NCBI GenBank assembly: GCA_021186555.1
Contig: JAJKFL010000007.1
Coordinates: 30,789,827-30,853,826, forward strand
Source of the DNA: Reticulitermes speratus
Lineage: Eukaryota; Arthropoda; Insecta; Blattodea; Rhinotermitidae
Direction of reading: 5' to 3'
DNA: 64,000 bases
Shown here: positions 10,433 to 21,294 of the stretch, in pieces
Position numbering within the stretch: position 1 is the stretch's first letter
How the letters are laid out: every line of letters begins with the position of its first letter
The notes under the pieces: generated by a model
Databases searched by the model: none
The model's input: the letters and a program-made list of their open reading frames with translations, nothing else
What the model was told of the DNA's origin: nothing
Translations under genes and position numbers: made by a program

Positions 10433-11044
10433 ATCTGTGCCTTGCAATAAGTGCACAAGAAGAAGGCACACAGTATGAGCTGGCTTCATTGTTCAACAAA
10501 GCCTATATGAAGGTCACCGATATGGAAAACAGAAATATCCGGCTTCAGAGCTGCAGATGTTTTGCCCAGTAAGTCCAAAAATGTTTACAGAAATTGTGTT
10601 TGATGAAAATGTGAGGACAAAATGACTAGCAAGGAATTTGAAGGAAGCACTCATGCAACGACGTCTATACAACAGAGCCAATACACAAAGTGTGGTACCA
10701 TCTGAACCACAGCATGGTGCTTCCTGAACTTTAATTGTGGCAGACCTCCTTCCTGTGCCACGATCTCAGGCTACGGCAGGTACAGGCCCAACAAAACAAA
10801 CGTGAGGAAGCAACATTTGGAACATTAACAGGAACGGCAATTAACAAGAGACTAGGACTTTCGGATGAAGAAGGAAACATGAAGAGAAGGGCAGAAGATA
10901 CTATGCAGAGTCAGAAAAGAGAAAGTGTCAAAAAAAGAAAGAAGAAAGAGGACGTGCATTAGGAAAATAGTAGTCAGGGACAGAGAATTTGAGGAATCTG
11001 GAGAAATTGATGGTAAGAAAATTTATGATGATAACGAGCTGAAT

Positions 11045-11235
11045 GATGCGTGGTTTCAGGCTTCCGCCGCGATGTAAATGAGATCTGCATTCTCGGGGGA
11101 ATTTTACGCATCGTAAAAAGGTAATTCCGTACCGACGTTTCGGGAGTGCTTGACCTTTGAGGATGAGACTGATAGGCTGTCCCGAAACGTAGGTGGGAAC
11201 TACGGTTCGACGCTGCGTAAAATTTCGAAAGTGCA
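11045..11235. mobile_element. Inverted pair of ribozyme-bearing repeats
   Basis: The left half (ccgccgcgatg to ccgacgtttcggga) has the orientation of the 10232 copy. The right half reads gtcccgaaacgtaggtggg followed by cgctgcgtaaaattt, which is the reverse complement of the left-half words. The two meet head to head around 11140-11180. Confidence 0.55.
11156..11191 (+). ncRNA. Hammerhead-like motif b
   Basis: Reads TTGAGGATGAGAC, a loop, then GTCCCGAAACGTA: a CTGANGA-like half, a GAC/GTC-based stem, GAAAC and palindromic ACGT with A at the cleavage position. The first core base is T rather than C. Confidence 0.35.
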
Positions 11236-11400
11236 CAGGTCTCGTGCTGGATGCTGCTGACACCTTTCGTACTGACACAGATTCAGTCTGTGGAGACTTT
11301 GGACCAGGAGGAGAATTTTGGTGCAGGTGTGCAAGTGTTGCTACTGGACACACTGAGGGTGTAGTGACAGGACTGTCAGAAGAACTGTACTGTGGTTTGT

Positions 11401-11574
11401 TGTTGTAGCAAGAGATATGCGAGATGAATAAGTTAGGTCTCAAATATTTAAAACTTGCTCCAGCAAGCAGTTTTGTAATTTGTGTACCTGAATGACGTGA
11501 TGTCAAATTTGTATACCTGAAAGACGTGATGTCAAATTCAGTGTCTCATCTCAGGTGGTTATTGCTAATTAATG
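11401..11574 (+). repeat. Dispersed repeat, copy 1
   Basis: Shares agcaagcagttttgt, gacgtgatgtcaaatt and tctcaggtggttattg in order with 12497-12644. Ends in aattaatg, which is the undisturbed form of the site where the second copy is joined to a piggyBac-like end. Identity unknown. Confidence 0.65.
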
Positions 11575-12062
11575 TTTATTTCTTCCTTTTTAGCAGCACG
11601 GATGATCGGGCCTTCAGTCCCGTTCCATCCCTGAAGTTCTGTGAATTAAATATTTAGTTTTAGATAAATGTAAGCGCTGATATAAGTGCACCGAATTACA
11701 CTTCAAACTGTGTAATATTACCGTACACTTTGGGAAATTCTACGCAGTTACACTGCTGAAGATTTGTTTTGTACTCTTCATAGCCGCCTTTCTTGCAAAA
11801 TTGAAAGTGACTGTGGGATAACGCAGAAAAAACATTGCAGAAAAAAGTGTAATATTGTTGTAATCGTCAGTGCAATGCTGTGCTTGGTAATGACACAGAT
11901 CGCTTAGGTGCGCAGAATTAGACGGCTTTCACATACTGTGTCATGTGACAGAACACATTACCGTTATCAGGGGTGTGACGTCGTTAGGTCTGGTAGATAT
12001 GTACTGATATGTCGAAGTAAATAACTGCCACTGCCTGCGGTGGAAGAAGAATATTCTTTTTC
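11575..12062. other. Intergenic, no feature seen
   Basis: No coding domain, repeat or terminal inverted repeat was recognised. Confidence 0.45.
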
Positions 12063-12099
12063 CTTGACGGAGAAGGCAGAATGTGTCTCCGAAACGTCC
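12063..12099 (+). ncRNA. Hammerhead-like motif d
   Basis: CTTGACGGAGA, a loop, then TCTCCGAAACGTCC: a GGAGA/TCTCC stem followed by GAAAC, palindromic ACGT and C. The catalytic first half is imperfect. Confidence 0.35.
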
Positions 12100-12496
12100 G
12101 TAAAACTCTGCACCATGTTACACTCCAGAAGTCGCTAACTTTCAAACCACCGCCGCTAAGTAAAACTGGTTTTAGTATAAATTTCAAAATTGCATGTTAT
12201 AATATATGTGCTAAATAATGATTGCTTTTCATTACACAAATTCATTAAGTACTTACGTTTCCTCCGAGACACGCGACTCGGAGAGCCCGCGTTGCTTGAT
12301 GTTAAATCCGTCGGTGAAGTCATTCCTCAAAACAGCCTTCCTCTTCTGCCTGGTTACACTTTCTCTCCAGTCTGTTGACAGCTGCTAAAATCAGCAGGAC
12401 TTCTATAAGTAAAAATAAATTTGTACTAAATTATACCCTATCTTATCGTCAGGAAGTTAAGCTCCCTGGTACTTTACAACATGCTGTACCTGTCAC
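12100..12496. other. Intergenic, no feature seen
   Basis: Probably further repeat DNA next to motif d, but nothing recognisable. Confidence 0.4.
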
Positions 12497-12644
12497 TCGT
12501 TCTTCAAGCAAGAGAAATGACAGATGAATTTAGTTCAGTCTCAAGCATGTCAAGCTTTCCGGAGCAAGCAGTTTTGTTACTTGTATACCTAAATAACGTG
12601 ATGTCAAATTCAGTGTCTTATCTCAGGTGGTTATTGTTAATTAA
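12497..12644 (+). repeat. Dispersed repeat, copy 2
   Basis: Partner of 11401-11574. It ends at the TTAA (12641-12644) that forms the left target site of the piggyBac-like element. Confidence 0.65.
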
Positions 12645-13338
12645 CCTTTAACGTACGGACTTTTAAAAGCCCCTAGTCTCCTGCTGGCCGGACTTTTTCG
12701 GGCATTTAAATCTTAAAATTACAGACCTCCACAAAAACAGATATCTTTTCCGCTCTATATAACATAAAATTATGAAATAAAAACTGTTTGAAAGAGAGTA
12801 AATTTCTACATTTATGGACGAAGTTTCAATTTTTAGAAATGAAACGTACTCGCGGAACTTTCTGATAAATTCAAAAGTTATTTAGTGTAATATATTTTAT
12901 GTCACTTCTGGGGATTTTTATTGTACTTACCCCTTGCTTTACACCGTAAGAATGTGTGATGTTACGTTCACAGAAATATACAACCCTTATTTGCACCGGC
13001 AAATGTATTCTGTTCCATCTGTACAACGATATGTGTCGACTCACGCCACAACATTGAACGCTGCTCTCTGTGTCTAGCGACTCAGGTTCACACGCGTATG
13101 CCACTTCTCGAAGCAGTTCACTATACACAGACCAATGTAGTCTTCTACTACAGTAGGTTTGATAGATAGCACGGCCAGATTCGTCAGAAAAATTGCCTTC
13201 AACGGGAGGAGCGTGTATGTTCGTGAGAATGTAAACATCACGCGTATCTATATTTCTTCGATCGTAATATCAGGTGGCTGTGCTGAAGTGCTTGCTGTGT
13301 CTTTGGATGCCATATACTGATGAAAGTAGCGATTCGTG

Positions 13339-13673
13339 TCATCTAGTGTAATTTGAAAAATCTGCCTGAAGAAGAGAATGAAGATTTAAAAGGGAGAGGA
13401 TTCTGCATTTATATCTGAGGCAGCTGATCGGCTGACGCCATTTGGGGTCCAGTGAAATCAAAGACATTTGACGAATCCCGGCTCTTCTAGCCCGAAACGT
13501 AACTTCGGTTTCCCTAGTACTATCTTCGTCTTCTGAGGATGAGGACTGCACACGAGATTCCATAAGTTCGTCTGTCTCTTCCAATCCTCATCAGATTCCT
13601 CATCCATCAGTACTTCCTCTATTTCGTCTGGCTCGAGTGGTTTTGAATATCTAGCTCGCATCTGAGGTTCCAT
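13339..13673 (-). pseudogene. N-terminal fragment of a piggyBac-like transposase
   Basis: From an ATG at 13673 the minus strand gives MEPQMRARYSKPLEPDEIEE...DEESDEDW, then after a frame change MEETDELMESRVQSSSSEDEDS. This acidic DEIE/ESDED-rich start is common at the N-terminus of piggyBac transposases. No DDD catalytic region follows, so the protein is truncated. Assignment depends partly on the flanking TTAA and terminal repeats. Confidence 0.45.
13467..13501 (+). ncRNA. Hammerhead-like motif e (may be fortuitous)
   Basis: TTTGACGA, a GGCT/AGCC hairpin, then CGAAACGTA. It fits the pattern of the other motifs but lies antisense to the piggyBac-like coding remnant, so chance resemblance is possible. 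Confidence 0.25.
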
Positions 13674-14397
13674 TTCAAGGGGTCCCAAATAAACCGAATA
13701 GATGAAAGTTATTGACAATTCACCACTGAATAAAGTTTGTCTATCAAATAATGATTGGTCACTGGGAAAGTAATGCAGATGAAACTGTGTCAGTAAACAC
13801 TGAAGAACAAATTGAGATAACAACCAGTAAGAGTACTTCCTTACAATCCGCCACTGAAGTTATGCAATATTTATCAGTTCGGCGCCGATATAAAGTAACC
13901 TCAAACACAACTGTGAAAAATGCCACCTGAAGTTTGTCAATAAATGTTACAAAAAATTATGGATTGAAGTATATAACCAATCCGCCACTGTCACAATATA
14001 TGCCAGTCCGCCAATGCAAAACAATATCAGATACACCACACTGCTACGAAAGTTGCCAGAAGACTAAACTTGAGCCCTTCCTGGTCCAGCTTCTACGTTT
14101 CAACTCATACAACGATCTACTGTATTTCGCCTGCCACCTCCTCAGCTGATAACCAAAGGTCAAGTTCGGTCATAAATAATATCGAAACCCGGACCGCCAT
14201 AAATGACATCATTGCTCATGACGAATTCCAGACCTGCTGGTGGGGCCCTCAATGGGTTTGTTTGGGTTTCCTGCTAAAGCAAACACTGTCAGAGCTGAAA
14301 AACGTCACGCGTGCACAGCGTTAGATATATCTAACATTCGGCCACTGGAGATGGCAGGCTGCGTTAGTATATCTAACATTCGTACTTTCAAGGTTAA

Positions 14398-14640
14398 TGA
14401 GTCACACATTTGGGACGAAAGTTGGGATGAGTAAGAAATAGAGCGGACTTTAGTGCAGATGTGTAAATGAGATGTTGTGAGCGTACCGACGCTGGACAAA
14501 AATGTGTTTCTTTGGAAGCAAAATGTATGCATTTCATTGCGTAGATAGATAGGCAATATAATTTTAATGATATTACGGCTATGAATTATGTAACAAATTG
14601 AGCTCATATCTGATTTTAATCTGTTTGATACATGTAGTAT
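14398..14640. other. Intergenic, no feature seen
   Basis: AT-rich; nothing recognised. Confidence 0.4.
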
Positions 14641-14665
14641 ATTGTCATTTTATTTTACTGTACAG

Positions 14666-14701
14666 CCTCCTGGTGGCTTACAAGTAGAGCCGAAACATGT
14701 A
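14666..14701 (+). ncRNA. Hammerhead-like motif i, Penelope-type 3' tail
   Basis: CCTGGTGGCTTAC, a loop, then GAGCCGAAACATGTA, followed within 20 bases by an AT-rich tail (taaataaaatacg). Same arrangement as the tail at 37541-37600 next to a Penelope-like endonuclease. The first half of the core is mutated. Confidence 0.4.
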
Positions 14702-14759
14702 GTCGGTTTTTAAATAAAATACGTATCAGTTGTTCTCGATTCTTATTGTTATTGTTTAT

Positions 14760-15120
14760 GTAATGTTGCACAACATGATCAATAACATCAAAATAATTAA
14801 AATAATATTAATATGTCATTGAATTGATCCCTTTAGTATACTTAAGAAATATCATCTGATACAAACGTCACAGTCAGCACATGACCTTCGCCAGACAATG
14901 TATCTGTGTACAGACACATAGCAGATTAGGTTTGGTTCTTTCTGAATTGAGGATCTCTAATTGATCTTCCTTGTGCCTGCTCCATATTATGTCTATTGTT
15001 TTTACCGTCAAAATGACGTCACTCTGCCTGCAGGCATGCTTCACATCACGTTAATACTCTTCGAAACACGTGCTGAAGCTATTGTTGTGAAGTGTTCGAA
15101 ATCACTCGTCGAGTAGATTC
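14760..15120. other. Intergenic, no feature seen
   Basis: No recognisable element between the Penelope-type tail and the minisatellite. Confidence 0.45.
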
Positions 15121-15594
15121 TTTGTTACCTTCTGTCGTTTACCGGTGTTGACAAGCTCTGTCTTCATTACCTTCTGTTGTTTGCACGGTGTTGAAAAGCT
15201 CTGTCTTTTTTACCTTCTGTCGTTTGCACGGTGTTGACAAGCTCTGTCTTTGTTACCTTCTGTCGTTTGCACGGTGTTGACAAGCTCTGTCTTTTTACCT
15301 TCTGTCGTTTGCACGGTGTTGACAAGCTCTGTCTTTATTACCTTCTGTCGTTTGCACGGTGTTGACAAGCTCTGTCTTTGTTACCTTCTGTCGTTTACAC
15401 TGTGTTGACAAGCTCTGTCTGTATTACCTTCTGTCGTTTGCACGGTGTTGACAAGCTCTGTCTTTATTTCCTTCTGTCGTTTGCACGGTGTTGACAAGCT
15501 CTGTCTTTGTTAACTTCTGTCTTTTGCACGGTTTGACAAACTCTGTCTTTGTTACCTTCTGTCGTTTGCACGGTGTTGACAAACTCTGTCTTTT
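15121..15594. repeat. ~43-bp minisatellite, about 11 copies
   Basis: The unit begins gttaccttctgtcgtttgca and continues cggtgttgacaagctctgtc. Copies are near-identical with 1-2 base length changes. It gives short open frames that are repeat artefacts. Confidence 0.95.
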
Positions 15595-15938
15595 CAGCAT
15601 ACCTGACAGGTAAAGATTAGACATTTTGATTTCTTGTTACCACGGAGAACACTGATCAGTGATTTGACCACCAAACACTAATCGAACTATTATTGTGTCA
15701 GTTGTAGTACTATCTTGTAGGGAGTGATCGTCTTTCGTTAGTATCTCAGTTCTCTCGAGGAAGAAAATTGTAAACATCTCGCTAACATGACGGCGAAAGG
15801 ATGGCTTCATTCAAAGGGAGCTGTCAGATTATAGGGTGTTTTTTACGAGAAAAACAATGCCTTATGTGAAGACTATGTCTGTGCGTCCGTTTGTTACTTG
15901 TATTCGATTAAATTCCAACATTACACAGTTCATCTATA
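15595..15938. other. Intergenic, no feature seen
   Basis: Unique-looking sequence without coding support. Confidence 0.45.
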
Positions 15939-16173
15939 CAGGGGAGTAGCTAGGGGGCGAACGGTGCGGCCTTCCTGGGCGACAGGGTCCAAGGGGCGGA
16001 AAAAGTGACGAAAAAAATAATATTTTTAAATAGAAAAACGAAAAACTTTAATTTTTGAGATGTAATAAAAGGAAATTCAAGAAATAATTGTGATTTTTTA
16101 AAATTCTTTATTGCTGTTAGGGTTGGCCATTGTGATCACTCGCCACTGTCGCCACAAACTAGCTACACCACTG
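15939..16173. mobile_element. hAT-like MITE
   Basis: The left end is caggggagtagctaggggg; the right end, reverse complemented, is cagtggtgtagctagtttg: imperfect terminal inverted repeats with the CAGNGG start frequent in hAT elements. The 8 bases outside (catctata and cgtctgtc) agree at only about five positions, so the target-site duplication is decayed or the boundary slightly off. Confidence 0.5.
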
Positions 16174-17984
16174 CGTCTGTCCACACCTCGAGCCACCCAC
16201 ATGCCACAGCGCTATAAAACACACGACTTAAGACTGAGGACGTACTGAAACACCGCAGTGTGCGGCCGGGCATGAGGACAGCGGTCAGGATCAGGTCACG
16301 GTGCGAGACATCAGTGAGGTCACGTAGACAGTGAAGTTGGCGTCTGACGACGCAGTCCAGTATGGCGACTGCTGTCAGACCGCAAGTACACGTGTTAGGT
16401 GCGTTGAAAACAGTGCGTGATACTGCAAACATTAATTGAGGTTACGTCGCTGTTGACATGGAACTCATTGTGTTGCAGAATAGGGAGAGGTCAAGAGGTG
16501 ACTGACAAGATTAATGTCTGAAATAGTAAATGGCTTAATAGTTAATAGGCCTAATATTGTTGAAGTTAACAGTAAATTAATTTTACAATTCATAATTAAT
16601 AAAGTATACTGTATATGGGAGCTTTCCTTTAATTGTAGGCACCATGCTTCTTACTTTATTAGATTATAGGCAGAAGCTGCTGTGGAAATAAGATAATACA
16701 CTGTAATAATATTAATATTATTATTATTATACTCTGGTCGTTTTCCTCTTGATGTTCCGATGTTTGCTGATTGATCACTTCGTATAACTGTTTCAGCGAA
16801 GCTCCGAGTGGGCGATGGGAGTTTGTTAATTACTGCTGTGTGCGTAACCAATTCTCTGTCTTTGTTTATAACTTTGGGTTGTTTCAAAAAATACTTCAAT
16901 GTTTGATTAGTGTCTCCCAAGAGACATACCGAATCTGCGCTACAAAAGCAAGCAGGTTTGTGTTAAAGGCAATGGCCGCAGTTCATTTTAATAACAAAAA
17001 GGAATTGTCACTTTGTGTGACGGTTTATTTCGCATTCAAACACATTATGTTTATACTTATCACTGACATATGTATACACAACACTGACATATGTATATAC
17101 CACACTGACATATATATATACGCAACACTGGCACAGACTAACAATTACGTAATAGTTTCAAAGCTTCAATTTTGTGTTGATTTCAGTTCCCCGGTGTCTA
17201 GATAACACGTTAAAGATAGTGTTGCCAGCCTGTGTCAAACTGACACACATTTCAAAAGGCAATAATGTTGAGTAGTTATGAATTTTACCGGAACTTTACA
17301 CGAAGCCGGAACTTGAAGCACAACACTCAAGTCAAGAGGAACTTCATCAGAGGAACTGCGAGTGACAGCAACGCAAGATGGCGTGTTGAGTCACGTGTTC
17401 AGGATGTCACGTAAGCAAGACAACGCCCATATAAGTATGCAGGAAACATCTGTTAAATCACAGGGTATTGCATCGCTGCGACAAAAGTTTATGACCTTTC
17501 TGGAACATCATGCACGGTACATTACGTCACGCCAGTGCATGACAATGTTGTGTTGTTGAAATGTTGGTTTTGGTGAAGAGAAATAAGACATTGAGAAGTA
17601 GAAGAAACACTCAAAGTCATTACTATTAACGAGTTAAATTAAAATCTGTAATTTGGTTTGAACCTTGTTAAGGGAGACAAATACACAGATGCATATGTCG
17701 GATGTCTATTTAGTGTAATCAGGCCGTCTATAGCTTTCTGTCACTTCATCGAGTCTCCTTGTCTAATGTTCTAACATTAAAAACGTGGAGCCATACTGAT
17801 TCATTTACACTGAAACTAGCAAGTCCATGTACTGTTGTCCTATTATTGCTTCTCCAAACCTAATAGTGCACATCAAACGGCAGGTTATAATGACTGGAAC
17901 ATTTTAAACTGTATTGTAAAACATGTTGTTCTGTGGGTGTGGAACTAGGTTGCTCACATTGAGGGAGGAACATTGGTTGAGTTT
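16174..17984. other. Intergenic, microsatellites only
   Basis: Contains an imperfect ATT-type run near 16705-16733 and the ~20-bp minisatellite at 17061-17134. Short open frames show no recognisable domain. Confidence 0.5.
17061..17134. repeat. ~20-bp minisatellite, 3-4 copies
   Basis: Units of the form cactgacatatgtatacaca. Confidence 0.8.
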
Positions 17985-18413
17985 GATCGATAATAGGGTG
18001 CTGAGGAAGATCTTTGGGCCCAAGGGGGACGGGGTAAGAGGGTAGTGGAGAATACTACATAGCGAGTAGCTTCATGTTTGTACTCCTCACCAAATATTAT
18101 TCGGTGATCAAATAAAGAAGAATGAGAATAGCGGGGCATGTAGCACGCATGGGGGATAGGACAGGTGCATACAGGACTTTGGTGCGGAAACCTGAGGGGA
18201 ACAGACCGCTTAAATTGGATCTTCATGACGTGGGATGCGGAAACATTGAACTGGATTGATCTGGCTCAGAATGGGGATAAGTGGCGGCCTGTTGTTAGTG
18301 CGGTAATGAACATCTGAGTTTCGTAAAATAGTGAAATTTTTTGACTGGCTGAGGACCTGTTAGCTTTTCCTTAAGGAATCTGCTCCGTGGAATTAGTTAG
18401 TTAGTTAGTTAGA
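17985..18413 (+). pseudogene. Non-LTR retrotransposon ORF2 C-terminus and 3' tail
   Basis: Broken plus-strand translation gives RVLRKIFGPK, then a segment like RRMRIAGHVARMGDRTGAY, then VRKPEGNRPLK. These are hallmarks of the C-terminus of a widespread insect LINE ORF2 (GHVARM and KPEGxRPLxR). The fragment ends in a (TTAG)n run at about 18394-18411, consistent with a LINE 3' tail. It is 5' truncated and directly abuts the truncated NACHT remnant. A second copy of the same region is at 55405-55665. Confidence 0.75.
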
Positions 18414-18548
18414 CTGATGGCCACCGTCTTTCACACTCCCAGGCCCCTTTGGCTGGTTGTCGGTTGTGTGTTGCTGTGTTGCTGAGGGAGGTTGTTCAGC
18501 GGACTCACTGTCAGTGTCCCTCCGCCAGCAAGTGTCTGCAAAAAGCAT
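18414..18548 (-). pseudogene. N-terminal remnant of a third NACHT-ankyrin gene copy
   Basis: Minus-strand translation gives MLFADTCWRRDTDSESAEQPP and continues to a GPGSVKDGG-like segment. This is collinear with copy B (MCFADTCWRTETDSQSAEEPP to GPGGVNDGG) and more distantly with copy A. It stays open for 45 codons, then breaks where the LINE tail begins. The nuclease-like, NACHT and ankyrin parts are absent from this place. It retains the TTTTTGCAG/ACACTTGCTGG acceptor-like junction at 18535/18536. Confidence 0.85.
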
Positions 18549-18904
18549 GAATACTCCAGGACGTTTGACGGGAGTACAGAAGTTGCACGCATAAGCGTTT
18601 CAATGTGAACCTTAATTTTGCCTCCTAGTGATTTTGTGTGCTTCTCGTAAGCAAGTTTATTAATTCACAGAAACCATAGAATAATATTTTATAGAGCTAC
18701 TAATCACATAAATTGGACTGATGATTGAATGTCTTTGGTCTCACTATAAATTGCGTTTACTGAAGAGTATTTTAAGGAAACAGCACTGTTAGCAACTTAC
18801 AAACGAGAAAAATTTTAGGAAGCTGCAGTTTAATTAGTCATCAGCATGGAAGGATGACAGAAACAGAAGATAGAAGCTAATTATATATTACTAAGGCCCT
18901 CATC

Positions 18905-19171
18905 GCCGATCCCAGTGGCCGCGCGGTCTAAGGCGTGGGTCTGCGGCCGCTCGCTTAATATGATTGTGGGTCCGAATCCCACCTGCGGCATGGATGTCTG
19001 TCTCTTGTGTGTGTTGTGTGTTGTCAGGTAGAGGTCTCTGCGACGGGCTGATCACTAGTTCAGAGGAGTCCTACCGAATGTGATGTGTCTAAAAAGTGTG
19101 TGATCGTGAAGCCTCGAGAAATGAGGCGGCCTAGGCCCCCAAGGGGCTGTCGAGCCATTGGGAAAAAAACG
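18905..19171 (+). mobile_element. tRNA-derived SINE, family 1 (left of inverted pair)
   Basis: Same head and body as 9000-9266, with B-box-like gggtccgaatcccacc. Flanked by ctcatc at 18899-18904 and 19172-19177. The partner block has the empty site at 43410-43430 (aaggccctcatcacgacact). Confidence 0.85.
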
Positions 19172-19247
19172 CTCATCAGCAAAATCAATGATAATGAAAG
19201 ATAATATTACAAATTCTGCACGAAGAAGAAGCGGGGTACAACACCTT

Positions 19248-19519
19248 CTTTTCTTCTTCTTTCTTTCAATGGCTTGACAGCCCCTTGGGGGCCTAGGCCG
19301 CCTCATTTTTCGAAACTTTACGATCACACATTTTAGACACACCACACTCGGTAGGACTCCTCTGGATGAGGGACCAGCCCGTCTCAGAGACCTCTACCTG
19401 ACAACACACAACACTCACAAAAGACATCCATACCTCCGGCGGGATTCGAACCAACAAACATCCCAGTAAGCGAGCGGCCGCAGACCCACGCCTTAGACCG
19501 CGCGGCCACTGGGATCGGC
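19248..19519 (-). mobile_element. tRNA-derived SINE, family 1 (right of inverted pair)
   Basis: Reverse orientation copy: it ends ...ccactgggatcggc, the reverse complement of the SINE head. Flanked by an 11-bp direct repeat, tacaacacctt, at 19237-19247 and 19521-19531. Absent from the partner block. Confidence 0.9.
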
Positions 19520-19648
19520 TTACAACACCTTACTATAGTGAAAAATGACGTCGGTAAGAAACAACATACTGTATAGCAACACGTCACATGTGTATAATAT
19601 ATTACGTAACGTTATGTGATTTTGACACGTCTTAGCAAAGCAATGTCA

Positions 19649-19817
19649 GTAATGATATAAAGTTAATGTAAGTGGAAGTCTGTGACATCACAGTGCATTT
19701 GTAACGTGGGCTTGAGGTGACAAGCTGTATGTGTAATGATATAAAGTTAATGTAAGTGGAAGTCTGTGACATCACAGTGCATATGTAACGTGGGCTTGAG
19801 GTGACAAGCTGTATCTG
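19649..19817. repeat. 84-bp tandem repeat, 2 copies
   Basis: gtaatgatataaagttaatg begins at 19649 and 19733. The same unit is present in four copies at 43608-43944. Confidence 0.95.
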
Positions 19818-21294
19818 TCGAGATATCAAGACTGAATCTGGTACAGTTGTATTATATGTACATAGTATGTAGTTGTAACGTTGTCTGTGTACAGACGGTG
19901 TACTGAATACAGCTGTATTTAAAACGCCGCAACATTTGCCAACCATTTACGTCAAAGTTCACGCAAAACATTCGTTCTGTTTGACATTGCTGCTACGTCC
20001 TGCTGATAGCTGTGCCCGAAACGCTGACTGATGTAGATCTTAGACACTCCAAAGGCAATAGCAACAAGAGCTGCTTGGTACAGGGTGTATCTTAAAGATA
20101 AAATTTATAGATACTGAGCTGATCAAGAAAGTGCTTGCTGCACAGAACCTGAAGACTCATTTTCGTCTGCACAAACTTCCAGCTTTTGGGACAGTTCGTA
20201 ACAATTTCAGATAAATTAGTGTATTTCGATCGAATCTTGTGAACATTTGTATTACTATTACTACTTTATCTAAATACAGTCTTTCACACGATGAATTCCA
20301 GCCAACAAAATTATTCCAACAAATACTCATACAAGCCTTTCAGTTTTGGCAATATTTTATGCCGTAGGAATATTCCGACATAAAAGACAGGATTAGGGTC
20401 CCTTCAATCGTGACGCCGTGAAGAATGTTAGATATTTCGTGGCCTATGAAATGAAATTCTGCCTCCATTTGCGGAGTATAAATCTACCTTTTTAGCATTA
20501 AAATGGAGGCAACACATTTCTCCTAGTGTACACTGTGTCATATCGCAGCAGTTGGCAGTTAGAGCCTCAGAATCGATGAAATGAAGACGTCTGTTAATAT
20601 TATACGAAAGTATATGCCAAAGTAACAGGTCGCTCCTGAACACACAAATTCTGAAAGTACGCAAACTTACGTGTTCCCATGGACGTTCTCCCAGAGGCAC
20701 ACACGTTGCACGAAAGAAAATCCGGTTTTAAAGACATTAGTTAAAACAGGCTTTCAGTTTCATCTGATTTTGTTCTGTGTCCAGAGGGTATCTGAAATTA
20801 AATTTGCATGTTGAAGGAAAATAAATCCAAAGTCCTGACTAAGGCGCAGGCCAGCTGGGCAGCTACCAGGGGTACCAACATATAAAGGCGCTAAGACGTC
20901 ACTGGAATAATCGTAAATATGTGTCCAGTAAACTCAGTTTCCGCACGTGTCTTCTGGCAAATCTGGCTAAATGTAAATTGCTCCCCCTTCCGCCGAACAT
21001 TACAGCGCCCGCGAGTGGAAATAAAGTTAGCTGAGCGATGTGCATTCCGTGTGCAAAGGGTTATTCAACTACAGTAATGTTCGTTGTCTTGGTCCGCGTT
21101 CTGTTTCTCATTGACTTGTTGAGTGTTTGGATGAGAGTCTTTTATTTGTGACCAATGAAAAATTGTCATTTCAAGAATTATGTGATGCGCGTATTTGTAA
21201 TTCGGTGTTATTTTACGGATTTGCTTTGTATTCAAATGACTTTCACACCATGCTACAGGAGTTTACAAGACAACTGATGTTATGTTTTATAATA

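Larger units (their letters stand above)
9850..10960 (+). pseudogene. Decayed pogo/Tigger-like transposase
   Basis: Translation in broken frames gives ...LVCRLSPEIGKGFPIGVTY...GWINEELFF.RLQHF...VPFLITDNHASH (about 9906-10133), matching the DDE_1 core of Tigger/pogo transposases, where DNHxSH holds a catalytic Asp. After a ~200-bp insertion (10232-10432) the match resumes with FNKAYMKVTDMEN and a lysine-rich C-terminal tail ending at 10962. Stops and frame changes show it is dead. A short pogo-type MITE at 43999-44182 has CAGTC ends flanked by TA, so this superfamily has been active in the locus. Confidence 0.75.
12645..14393 (-). mobile_element. piggyBac-like element, internally deleted
   Basis: Bounded by TTAA on both sides (12641-12644 and 14394-14397). 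The left end starts CCTTTAACGTACGG and the right end, reverse complemented, CCTTGAAAGTACGAA, so the terminal inverted repeats agree at most positions and begin with the CCYT typical of piggyBac. At 1,749 bp it is shorter than usual for autonomous elements and holds only an N-terminal transposase fragment. Confidence 0.65.

Noticed and set aside
20005-20045. Further hammerhead-like motif (cctgctgatagctgtgcccgaaac)
   Set aside because: It lacks the palindromic ACGT/ACATGT after GAAAC, and the paired sequence at 44315 does not preserve the motif.
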